64,000 bases of DNA from Eunapius fragilis (lineage: Eukaryota; Porifera; Demospongiae; Spongillida; Spongillidae), in assembly GCA_963681505.1 (NCBI GenBank), contig OY811976.1:1546359-1610358 (forward strand), read 5' to 3'. Shown in pieces: positions 54,661 through 64,000 of this stretch. The position numbers were made by a program, and so were the translations under genes. Below the pieces are notes generated by a model that did not search any database, was not told the DNA's origin, and worked only from the letters and a program-made list of their open reading frames with translations. Numbering within the stretch: position 1 is the first letter of the stretch; each line of letters opens with the position of its first letter.

Positions 54661-57081
54661 AACGATGTTCATTTTTGGTTTGAACACTGCACATCGCAAA
54701 CCATTTTTCGTCTTTGCTGGACCGATACATGAATTGATATTCTATGCAGGGCCGACTTGCAACAACGAAAAACTACACCCCGCAACAGAGACCTATTACA
54801 GACACTCATAGCTTTCCTTGCACCCACTAATTAATTTGCATGCAAGCTGATTACCCAGACTGAGTAAATTGCCCGTAGTCATGGGTTAGGAATACATTAC
54901 TACTTTTAAACTTACCGGGTATTATAACTTGTTTAACCCCTATCCCAACTTATTAATTACTGCTCTGGAGATTCACTTTCGTTTGCTTTCCTGAATCTGC
55001 ATTTATACAAACAATATATAGATGTGCGAGTACATGTACCTTAGTACACGGGCAGACAACACACGACTGAGACGAGGAACTAACCGTTCTATGTCTAATT
55101 AAAAACCATTGTTGATATGCATAACAGGGTGCTGGTAGTGATTGAAAGACCGGGATGAACAATCTAAATCTAATTACACTGCCAATAACGTATTTGATAT
55201 GTGGAACCAAAATGTAGCTGGTTCAAATATAAAACTACAATTTTTATAGTACATTAACCAAACTTAGCATGTGGTTAACTGTGATAACCCTGCCTGGTGT
55301 CAAATTGGTGTTTACTAATTATCAGTTGAGTCCTTCCAACCACACAAAACTTCCTTATGGCCACATTGAACGGTAACTAGTTTTGGTTTCAACCACAAAC
55401 CGCTACTCTGTAAGCCTGGACAAAAGGACCTAAAAATGAGAAGCGTTAGGTCCATTTTTGTGTTGGAGGTGGTGTATGGAAATCACACAAGTGGTGTTGG
55501 TTCAAATCCCACTCATGGCTAACTTTATTTTCAATTTAAATTACTGGTTCAAACTTCAGAGTATGGTTTGTAAAGTAAATATCATAGTTTCAACCTTATG
55601 CCAAGGTTAGTTTGCGCTATGTAGTCGAGACATGAAACCAAAGTTGGTATTAAATTATTTGCAGTGAATTATATGTATGCAAGTATTAAATTTACTGTAA
55701 TGCAGATTCTGTTTCCATGTGAACACCTGTGCACACTGTACACACAAGTACAGTGTGCACAGGCAGCTCTGTATTATTTAATCCAAATGAACAGTGGTCC
55801 TCCATTTTATATACTATGCACGCAAAGACTTGTGGCCATACGAACCCTGAGGTCATTAAGTATTAGAATATTTAACTGACTCCCAGCGTGTTCCAAGGTG
55901 CTAGCAACATTTATCATGTATAAGAAAATCTGCATTCATGTAAATACTCAACAATTGATACTTCCTTGCACAAACAGCATTTTTAAGGCAAGCACTGTAG
56001 CAGAATGAATATATAAGAAGTGAAGGTATCTGATGCATGTGACCAACTGATGAGACAAGGTGGAGAATAGAATGTCAGACTGCTTAGACCACATTCCTCA
56101 GCACCACATTCCTATCTGTTATAGAGTATGTTTTTGGCATGATCTGGCATGCTCAAGGTGTTAATTATGCATGTGATACATGTTCAAGAACTTTCTAATG
56201 ACCATTGAGAGTCTTGTACCAACCAACACTCGCAGCTGCAAATGGATTACATCACCGCTACGCGATAAATGGGTTTGGTAAACCAAAATTGGTTCTAGGA
56301 CCATTCATAACAACAGTGACCGTCATAGGCCATAAGTGTCGCGGTAACACCCATTAATGGTTAGTTGAAGGCGCACCTGTTTTAGTGAGCAGAAATAGGG
56401 GCATGTAGAGATCAAGATGAAAAAGGAAGGAATTGGCGAAGGGGTAGGTCGTCACATATAAATGGGCTAATCAGGATCAGTGGCACGGAACATTGAACAC
56501 ATACCCAATCAGATACTATATATGGGAAGTGGGTGCTACAGCCTACAACAGATATATCAAAAGCAAGAGGCTCCAATGAGAATTTGCCCCCCCCCCCCCC
56601 CCCCCCCTCCCCCCTCATCTACAGAAACAGAACCCGGCAAAATGAAACATTCATTACGCGTCAGTTGCCTTCAGTCCATGTGAAGAACCTGTCACAAATG
56701 TTTCGGTCCGCGTCTGATTTTGAAGCTTTGGGGATAATCACCAGGATTTTTAAAGTGAACATGGCCTTGAATCCTCAAGATCAGTGAGGGAGGTGTTTAG
56801 TATACCTTGGTATGACCTGGCTTGCTCTAGGTGCTAATTATACATGTGATGGGCATGCATGTTCTAAAATTTTCTACAGGTGTTGGGGGATAGTAGCTAG
56901 GCAGCATTTGGCGTGATTGGCTTCTCATCTGGCCAGATGTTATAATCAATCTAAGTCCCAAGCCGCCTCCAGTTTGTATGGGAAACTCAGCTTGGTCCTG
57001 GTGAAGGCAAATGTTCAAGTACTGCTGCCCCGATTGATGTCCTTCCAAGACACCTACTAGATACTGAATAACTAATAATAA
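54658..57081. other. Long non-genic stretch
   Basis: No gene supported. 55850-55950 repeats 20910-21000. 55720-55765 has an inverted pair (CCTGTGCACACTGTAC / GTACAGTGTGCACAGG). C21 is at 56587-56607. Confidence 0.45.
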
Positions 57082-58193
57082 CAAGTAATAAAAACATTCT
57101 CTATACGAGAAGGTTGGTGGTATATAGGAATCAAAGTTGATGGTGGTGTAAAAAGCAAGGGAACAAGGCTTCTGAATGAAAAGGAAAAATGAAATAGACC
57201 CATATTTGCAGCATGTTGTCATATTTAACTGTGTGTGCTAATATAGGTCCATATTTAATTTTTCCTTTCAGAAGCCTTGTTCCCTTGCTTTTTACACCAC
57301 CATCACCATTGATTCCTATATACCACCAACCTTCTTGTATAGAAAATGTTTTTATTACTTGTTTATTTTTCTTGTGGATTTGTTATTGTATTTAGTTCTT
57401 GAAAGTTATAGACCCAGGTAGCAAGAAGAGAGCGGAAGCAGAGAGCGAGATGCAATACATCTATGCCTATGTAACTATTACAGAATGTGTTCCTTCCATT
57501 TTAGCGATATACCATGCGGCATGCTCATAATTTAGGATCCAACATTTATCCATGCTGTAACGTACCTTTGGGTGGTCATTTTGTTGGTCCTTTCGGGTAA
57601 CACGCTTGACATGCACTCGGTTGGCAGATCTGGCAGCATCTGGATCTTTCCACATTTAGATGCTCGAATGGAATCAGAATTGTCCTTCAGATAGCATGGG
57701 AAACCCAATGAATTTGATAATGCTGGTTATTTTATACTGGTGTATCATGAACATTGTGATAGCTGATGTAATGTGCTATTTGTAGATCAAGACCAAATAA
57801 GGTACTACTCGTTTCAGCTAATTGCCCAATCGGTTAGGTGTTTAACAGACCCCTAAAGAGAACATCCGGACACATCCTGAAGCGATTGGTACACTTGGCG
57901 TTCTTAAACGTTCCTGTCGTGAGTTATGCTATCCCGAAGGAAGATGACGACGGAGGAGAAATTTTAGATGGGACTGAGTACGGACAATGGGGACGAGTAT
58001 TTTTGTTCTCTAAAAGTGCACAGTCTTATGACATGGAAACAACGCAGAACTGTTCTTCTTTTTGATATTGCTCGATTGCCACTAAGAGCAAAGTGACCCA
58101 ACTCTTGGCTGTCCTGCTAGATGCAAGTGACATTTTTAATGACTTCATGATATTGCAAAATTCCTATATGGAACCTACTCGCGTAGGTTCCGA
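57082..58193 (+). mobile_element. Foldback element FB4 (complete copy)
   Basis: Starts CAAGTAATAAAAAC, palindrome 57082-57361, core at 57960-58060 (GGGACTGAGTACGGACAATG, TTTTTGTTCTCT, CTTATGACAT), terminal hairpin 58170-58191 (GGAACCTAC / GTAGGTTCC, loop TCGC) and GA. Flanks A (57081) and T (58194). It is the closest relative of FB2. A tRNA-like D-arm segment (GCCCAATCGGTTAGGTG) lies at about 57824-57840. Confidence 0.7.
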
Positions 58194-58312
58194 TGTGTAC
58201 TTAGTGCCGACTATGCTTGGTGCTATGACTTTCTGAGTTTGAGTTATGCCCGGCACAATTCCACAAACTTAGTTTTGTTAGTAATAGCCTAACCTATTTA
58301 GAAAGCAATGTG

Positions 58313-58531
58313 TGGAAATTGTTGTGTTTTTAGCCTCGAAACTCGTAAGGATTTTATATTAGAATGAATCTGAGTGAACACACAGATAGAGTGCAGAACA
58401 CATGCACATAATACATATTTATAGTGGGCTATTGAATATTCTAGAACAGAACCCCTAGAAAACATGAAGTGCGAATCATGGGATTCTAGACATTAGCACA
58501 TACAAGTGTTCAACTTTGAGCTCATACAACA
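58313..58531 (-). repeat. 3' LTR of Gypsy-D
   Basis: Matches the other LTR over ACTCGTAAGGATTTTATATT, ATTCTAGACATTAGCACATA and the end CTCATACAACA. The left limit is approximate. Confidence 0.8.
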
Positions 58532-58573
58532 CCTCCCAGTTAGCCTAAATTCCAGGGGTGCAAGGCTAACTTC

Positions 58574-59773
58574 TCATTTCTTGTGTCTCTGAGACCTCCA
58601 AGGATGTCCTGGACCATATTCTTCTCCAGTTGGTTGCCATGGATTGTGATACGCATGTTTCAGCCTTGGCAAGGCTGGGGCTGTCACTGGTTTTGTCTGT
58701 TGGTCAACCTGCACACTGACTTCTGGGGTTTCCCCTAGTAGGGGTTGATCCACTTCCTTTTGGGTGAATACTGGTGGTTCACCTGGTTCTGTATCCTCTT
58801 GGGAGGCGTACCGAGGCCTCAGCTGCTCAAAATGCCTTCTCCAAGTAACACCTTTAGGAAACACTCGCACCTGCAAGCTGCGAAAGCCAAAAACCTTGGT
58901 AACAATGGCAGGTAGCCATTATGGGTCTTTGTCACGTCCGGGATCAAAGTACAATGCATAACAGGGAGTTTCCTATCTTGAAAATTGTGGCCACTTTCTC
59001 TACATGTCACCATCCTTGGTCATCTGCGACTTGGTGGCTTCCTTTGCCTGCTTGCCCTGAGCAATGTGGGCTGGAGGTGGCAACAGAACATCTATTTTAG
59101 CTCTGATTTGTCGTCCTTTGAGGAGTTCACTAGATGAATAACCCAGACTGAGTGGGGTGCACCCGTACACCATCAGATACTCTTGCAGAGCTGATCTGGG
59201 CGGAAGGGATGACTTTGTCAGGGCCTGCTTAAATGTCAACACTAGCCATTCGGCTGCCCCATTGGTAGCAGGATGGTAGGGAGCACCGGTCAGGTGGACG
59301 ATTCCTTATCCCTGGCACCATGACTGGGACTCTGAAGATAGAAATGAACAAGAGTTGTCTGTGACGATGGTGTGGGGATACCCAAAGTGAGCGAAATCCT
59401 GCACTAACAGATCCATAGTTGCCTTGGAAGAAACTGTGGTGGTTGGATGAATGCAGGGATATTTGGAGTAGGAATCGATGATAACCAGCCAGATAGACCC
59501 CATAAAGTTGATTGCATGATCCTAGTGGATTCGGCTCCAAGGTTTCTTGGGTAGCATCCATGGGTGATTTGGCTGTTTAGGAGGTCTGCTTTGATGCTCA
59601 GCACAGGTGCTACACTGATGACACTGATTTGCAATGTCTTCATCTATCTTTGGCCAATAAACAGCTGTTCGAGCTAGCTGTTTCATTCTTTGCATCCAAA
59701 GTGTCCTAGAATATGCAGAACTTGAATCTGCAAACTCTGCGGGATCACCACCCTGGAACCATATAACAAACAC
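58574..59773 (-). pseudogene. Gypsy-D integrase (degenerate)
   Basis: Minus-strand pieces. 59773-59522: SRTLWMQRMKQLARTAVYWP and CHQCSTCAEHQ with the zinc-binding Cys pair. 59561-59229: core, with WLVIIDSYSKYP-type sequence and the HTIVTDNSCSF Asp in an overlapping frame. 59242-59000: the end of the core with YGCTPLSLGYSSSELL and RAKIDVLLPP. 58876-58574: a tail with VFPKGVTWRRHFEQLRPRY. Frame changes between all parts. Confidence 0.75.
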
Positions 59774-60048
59774 CCCCGTGAACTATAGACAAAGAACTTG
59801 AAATCCTCCTTAAGTCCTCCATGCCCGCTTGGTCCTGTATTTCAGTTTGAGGGGCCATCCCTCCCGTGTGAACCACATGACATTTGCGATGACCGGGTCC
59901 CGTGATGACTCCTTGGCCAGTACACCTGGGTCTGTCGGGTTTAGTTGAGAGTCAATAGTCTTAATAGTACAGACCATGTCAACATCTGCCTCATTTTTCT
60001 CTCCATCAAAGTCATTGTCAGGACCACTCGGAAGTCGACTCAGGACAT

Positions 60049-61866
60049 CTACATTTCCGTGAAGGCTAGTTTAGTTCTACGGTATTCAATGCTGTTGTTG
60101 TACTGGTTCAGGAGTAGGGCCCAATGTGCCAGTCGGTTGGCTGCCAATGCAGGGGTTGCCTTGTTTGGACCAAAAAGTGAGAGTAGGGGCTTGTGATCTG
60201 TCACTAAGATAAATTGGTGGCCATAGAGGAATTGATGAAACTTATGAAGAGCAAAGACTATAGCCAGTGCCTCCTTCTGGATCTGTCTATAGCGTCTTTG
60301 AGTGTCTGACAGTGTTTTAGAGACATTAGCCACTGGACGTCGTTCACTGCCATCTGGATATCTGTGAAAGAGTACTGCTCCCAGACCTGTTTCCAAAGCG
60401 TCGCATGAGATACCGACTGTTAGAGATGGGTCAAAGTGTGCCAATACTGTGTCTGCTGTCAGCATTTCCTTCAGCTTGGTGAATGCAGCCTGCTCAGAAG
60501 GGCCCCGATTCCATTTAACATCTTTTTTTGTGAGATGGTAGAGTGGTTCTGTAACTTTTGCCAAGTTTGACAAAATTTCCCATGGAACTGCACTGATCCT
60601 AGAAGTGAACGGAGACTGGACACATCTGTAGGTGCTGGCATCAGCTGAATTGCATCCACCTTGAAACCCTTGGCTATGCCATTGCTGGACAATGTGTATC
60701 CCAAGTACTCGATAGACGGCTGAGCAAAATAACACTTCTCTTGTTGGCAGCAAAGGCCTTTATCTTGGAGCCGTTGCAACAAAGCACGAAGATTCTCAAG
60801 GTGCTCCGCTGCAGATACCCCACTCACCAGAATATCATCTATGTAGACTGCTACCCTTCAGGTCACTTGTAAGCTGGTCCATTATCTCCTGGAAATGTGC
60901 TGGAGCCAAACTAATCCCAAAAGGAAATTGGAGCTGTAGAAGAACACCTCGATGAGTGCTAAGAGCCAGGCGCTTCTGACTGTCCAGGCCTAACATTATT
61001 TGGTTGAATGCATCAGCCAAGTCGATCTTGGAGAAACCATAGCCGCCACTAAGCTTTTGCATCAGGTAATCTGGGAGTGGCATAGGGTACCTGTGAGGCT
61101 CCAGTTGAGGGTTGACAGTGACCGAATAGTCTCCACACACACGAATTGGTGGACTAGACCCCTCTGCTGCTGGCTTTTTCCTGATCGGGACCACAGGAGT
61201 TCCGTAACTGTTAAACTGCGTTGGTTTCCACACACCCTTGGCCACACCTGTAGCGTACACCTGTGTCAGATCCTCTTGGACTGCAAAGGGGATTACACGT
61301 GGTATACAGAATATGGGTTTGGAGTCTAGCTTGAACTGGATCTCAAGCTGGAAATCCTTTAAACAGCCCAGTTCCTGCTTGAAACGATCAGGAAAATCTT
61401 GGCACACCCTCTTGCACGCTTCCTGAAGTGCCACATCTGGTTTGAGATCCTTGAGTATGGGAAGAACAGTTTTGGCACCATTAGATCCCTCGATAGAGGG
61501 AAGAACACTTGTAATGCCCAGGAGAGCCGGAAGGTTGATGCATGGTCGAACTATAGCGTCACGCCCCAGAAGATTAAGTCTTGCGACCTTGGAGACAGTG
61601 AAGGAGATGTTTTCCGTTTGGGTAGTAGAACCTTTCTCGAGAAGGGAAACTGCCACCCCAAACATTCCCAAGGTAAGAAGAGGCTGCCCATTCGCTACCT
61701 CATAGCGACTTGTTGAGGGTGTGAGAGCTGGTTTCCCAAGCTTGGTCCAAACAGCCATGGAACAAAAATTATCACCCGCACCAGTGTCTACTTTGAAGCT
61801 GAACCGCTGACCACTGATCTGAATGTCTTGCTGGAGTTGTGAGACTGAATTGATCCTCTTGACTGA
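60049..61866 (-). pseudogene. Gypsy-D protease, RT and RNase H
   Basis: It continues from gag in the same frame after TAG (61867-61869). The protease has VDTGAGDNF near 61790 with an intact DTG. RT: VIPFAVQEDLTQVYATGVAK, PIRKKPA, RVCGDYSVTVN, YGFSKIDLADAFNQIML and FGISLAPAHFQEIMD. Just before the active site the frame breaks at 60835 (two bases missing), and YIDDILVSG follows in another frame. RNase H (60753-60049) has ISCDALETGLGAVL, QKEALAIVFALHKFHQFLYG and TDHKPLLSLFGP. The catalytic motifs are readable but the frames are broken. Confidence 0.85.
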
Positions 61867-62853
61867 CTAGAGCTTCTGTTCCATGATAGTTTTTACAGTA
61901 TGGCTGTCCTTCCTCTTCTGCAAGCATACTGATTGGAGGTGGCCTATCTTCTGGCAGTAATTGCAAATTGATTTTTTGAATGGACAATCCCTGGCCCCGT
62001 GGTCCCTATTGCCACATTGTGGGCATGTGCCTTTGGGGAAATCAGTCTTGTGACGTGAATTTAAGGCTGCCTTGGACCTTGAGCTCTCCCTACTGGATGG
62101 AGATGTTCTTGGAGACTTGTCTTGAACCTTGTTCACTGCAACCACCTGCTTACCCGACAATCCTTGAATGGTTTCTTTAGCCACCTTGGCTGCATCTTCG
62201 GTTTCAACTGCCACTGAGATAGCCTTGGCGAAGGTATGTTCTGCATCCTTTACCTTGAAAAGCACCTTGAGAACCACTTCATTATTCATGGAACACATGA
62301 AACGAGTTCTCATAGCCTCATCCAGTGGATCCTTAATGGAAACAAAATCGCATGCGATTGTGTCCTGGCGAATTCTCGCCGCCAACTCGAGAATGGACTC
62401 ACTGGGTCGGCACTTCATGTCCGACCAGATTTTAAAACGATCATGCACAATGTACTGGGTCAGGTCAAATTGAGTTCGCATGAACTCGGCAATGTCGTCA
62501 ATAGAAAGTTCATTAATGTCATTTGCTGGTGACTGTTGCAAAATGTTGCTTAACAGTTTGTACGTAACGTTGGTCTGGTTTGTGAGGAATATCTGGGCCA
62601 CTCAGTTGTCTGGGATAGCGTTGGCTGCCATGAAGGTTTGAAAACGCACCCAGCAGTCCATCCATAGTTTCAAGGTTGAGTCGAAAGATGAGAAAGTAGG
62701 AAAACTGACCTTCAGAGTGGAACGGTCCAATCCCTGGGTGATAGCTGTGATGATGAAGGCTTCTGTTTGTTTGCGTTGCTCTTCCATCAGCTGCTGAAAC
62801 AGCTGGAGAAACTCTTTCATGTCCTCCATGAAAAGAGTAGAACGTGGCAGCAT
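61867..62853 (-). pseudogene. Gypsy-D gag with two zinc knuckles; TGA inside
   Basis: A minus-strand frame of about 328 codons with one in-frame TGA (62602-62604). The N-terminal part has MEDMKEFLQLFQQLMEEQRK and VSFPTFSSFDSTLKLW, then NDINELSIDDIAEFMRTQFD and a capsid-like helical region. The end has a Ser/Lys-rich linker and two knuckles, CPQCGNRDHGARDC and CNYCQKIGHLQSVC. This is the NC-type RNA-binding part. It ends at TAG, and pol goes on in the same frame. Confidence 0.8.
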
Positions 62854-62899
62854 TCACTCGCATCTGCAGTAAGGTAGAACATTTTCGGTTTCCCTCACA

Positions 62900-62919
62900 C
62901 AATCCTGCTGACTACGCCA
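62900..62919 (-). other. Primer-binding site of Gypsy-D (tRNA-Ser-like)
   Basis: Minus-strand TGGCGTAGTCAGCAGGATTG; its first 18 bases are identical to the Gypsy-A site, and it is complementary to the tRNA-Ser 3' end with one mismatch. Confidence 0.65.
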
Positions 62920-63131
62920 GAAAAATCCTGTCATGTTTCTGGCCCGGAGACTCGTAAGGATTTTATATTAGAATGAATCTGAGTGAACACACTGATAGAG
63001 TGCAGAACACATGCACATAATAGTGAGCCATTCTAATGTTCTAGAACAGAATCCCTAGAAAATATGAAGTGCAAATCATGGGATTCTAGACATTAGCACA
63101 TACAAGTGTTCTACTTTGAGCTCATAAAACA
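62920..63131 (-). repeat. 5' LTR of Gypsy-D
   Basis: Partner of 58313-58531. It lacks a short stretch near 63030 (ACATATTTAT) present in the other copy, so the two LTRs have diverged. Confidence 0.8.
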
Positions 63132-64000
63132 GATATACACCTAGCTAGCTTGTGGTTGAACATGTTCAGAAACTACTGCAGTGCTTCTCAGTGAGTAAAC
63201 AGGCATCCCCACCCAGCGTAAACAGATGCCCAGGCCCTGGCCCCAGTGCTGCCGCGATATGGTCTTTTGCCGATATCGTCTATATAGCGGCGTTAAGGCT
63301 GCGTTGTTGTGGTGGCGACAAAAGAACCAACACATAAATTGTGTAGGGGGGAGAGGGGGATATCGTGAATTCTATTCCACTTATGTTGCTAAACTGGTAT
63401 ACGGAAGTGTCTAGCTATCCTAAAGTCTTGACTGCACCTTCAAAAAAGACTTTCCTACGGCATGAGTTATATAAACCACAAAAGAAATGACGAAGCCACT
63501 TACCAGAATGGTTGGGTAAGTGCATTCTTCAGTGGCATAATGCTAAGCAGTTTGTATTGTAATTTTGCTGCTACACAAGTAGCCCCTTTCCATTATACAA
63601 GGCTCTAGTACAGGACTGCAGCGATATATCGCGATATTACTTAAACCGGGTGTTTGCGAAAGAACGCAACGCTTTAAAATCCGTATAAGTCAGGATTGAA
63701 ATTAATTAACTGCTTGACTTCATGACCATATGTTGCAGTGGTTAGGCAAATACAAATAATCCAATTATTATAAGCGGTTAAATAATAGTATCAAATCCCT
63801 CATAAATATTCAAAGCCCTCTATTAACAAAGTTATTCAAGATTGCAGTTTACGATAATAACTAGTTATAAGTTGCACATGATCTGGATATGCGGTGGAAC
63901 AGTACTGATTTCAAGTTCCTAGGTTCAATAGTGAGTTATTAACATTTAAGACCATCATTGCTTTAAACTTATTAAGGTTAAAGCTGTTATGTGGTAAATA
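63132..64000. other. Intergenic, nothing recognised
   Basis: AT-rich. A GCGATATATCGCGATATT palindromic stretch lies near 63622-63640. No gene. Confidence 0.4.

Larger units (their letters stand above)
58313..63131 (-). mobile_element. Gypsy-D: Ty3/Gypsy LTR retrotransposon
   Basis: Minus-strand element with LTRs at about 58313-58531 and 62920-63131, primer-binding site 62900-62919, gag 61867-62853, protease-RT-RNase H-integrase down to 58574, and a purine-rich tract (CTGGGAGG on the minus strand) beside the 3' LTR. It abuts FB4. Defects: a TGA in gag, frameshifts in RT and RNase H. No target duplication is clear. It is distinct from Gypsy-A and -B in its Gag, which has two zinc knuckles. Confidence 0.88.

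Noticed and set aside
55498-55522. GGTTCAAATCCCAC resembling a tRNA T-arm / pol III B box
   Set aside because: No matching D-arm or acceptor stem at the right distance upstream; not called a tRNA or SINE.

Overview
This window is eukaryotic nuclear DNA, most likely from a non-bilaterian marine invertebrate such as a sponge. That guess is an inference: it rests on spliced genes with very short introns (52-346 bp), metazoan-type transposons (Ty3/Gypsy, Ginger, hAT, pogo), many foldback MITEs, and minisatellites and homopolymer C/G tracts. The species cannot be named from the sequence. Mobile DNA and its debris dominate; only a few host genes can be supported. LAYOUT. 1-2582: a foldback element (FB1), a hAT transposase relic and a small MITE. 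2583-13737: a three-level nest. Gypsy-A (minus strand) is split in its RNase H by Gypsy-B (minus, 4669-10643, target duplication TGTT), whose 5' LTR is in turn split by foldback element FB2 (9139-10534). 14514-15524: a putative glycosyltransferase gene on the minus strand, with a second copy at 53207-54202 and a scrap of a third at about 54337. 16019-18736: a decayed Ginger1-like DNA transposon with integrase, Ulp1-like protease and PHD-like remains between TGT..ACA inverted repeats. 21374-21664: a pogo-like transposase tail. 22061-26834: a giant inverted repeat (arms about 950 bp) built on a PHD/OTU-like gene, its left arm broken by a 2.5-kb transposon. 28166-28978: TTAA-flanked MITEs, one containing another foldback element. 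30.2-31.3 kb: GT microsatellites. 32223-34030: a 5'-truncated Gypsy fragment on the plus strand. 34308-36660: a 23-bp minisatellite in plus, inverted, then plus orientation. 38130-47205: a segmental duplication built of a 43-bp minisatellite plus a PGAP2-like GPI-lipid-remodelling gene (intact five-exon copy at 39253-40720, broken copy at 45897-46860), with a five-exon gene for a small secreted cysteine-rich protein (42407-43175) between them. 47.3-49.4 kb: transposon-like fragments. 50455-52537 and 57082-58193: two more complete foldback elements (FB3, FB4). 58313-63131: Gypsy-D (minus). The rest is AT-rich sequence in which I recognise nothing. HOST GENES. Two intron-containing genes were assembled by hand from splice sites and frame: the PGAP2-like gene (238 residues) and the secreted cysteine-rich gene (166 residues). 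The glycosyltransferase-like genes are uninterrupted in their visible part but probably lack an upstream exon. MOST NOTABLE. Four complete foldback elements share one plan: a palindrome of about 290 bp at one end, and at the other a 9-bp-stem, 4-nt-loop hairpin followed by GA. The hairpin stem changes between copies with both sides changing together. All four sit between an A and a T with no visible target duplication. This suggests a non-autonomous, possibly rolling-circle, transposon family whose terminal structures are under selection.
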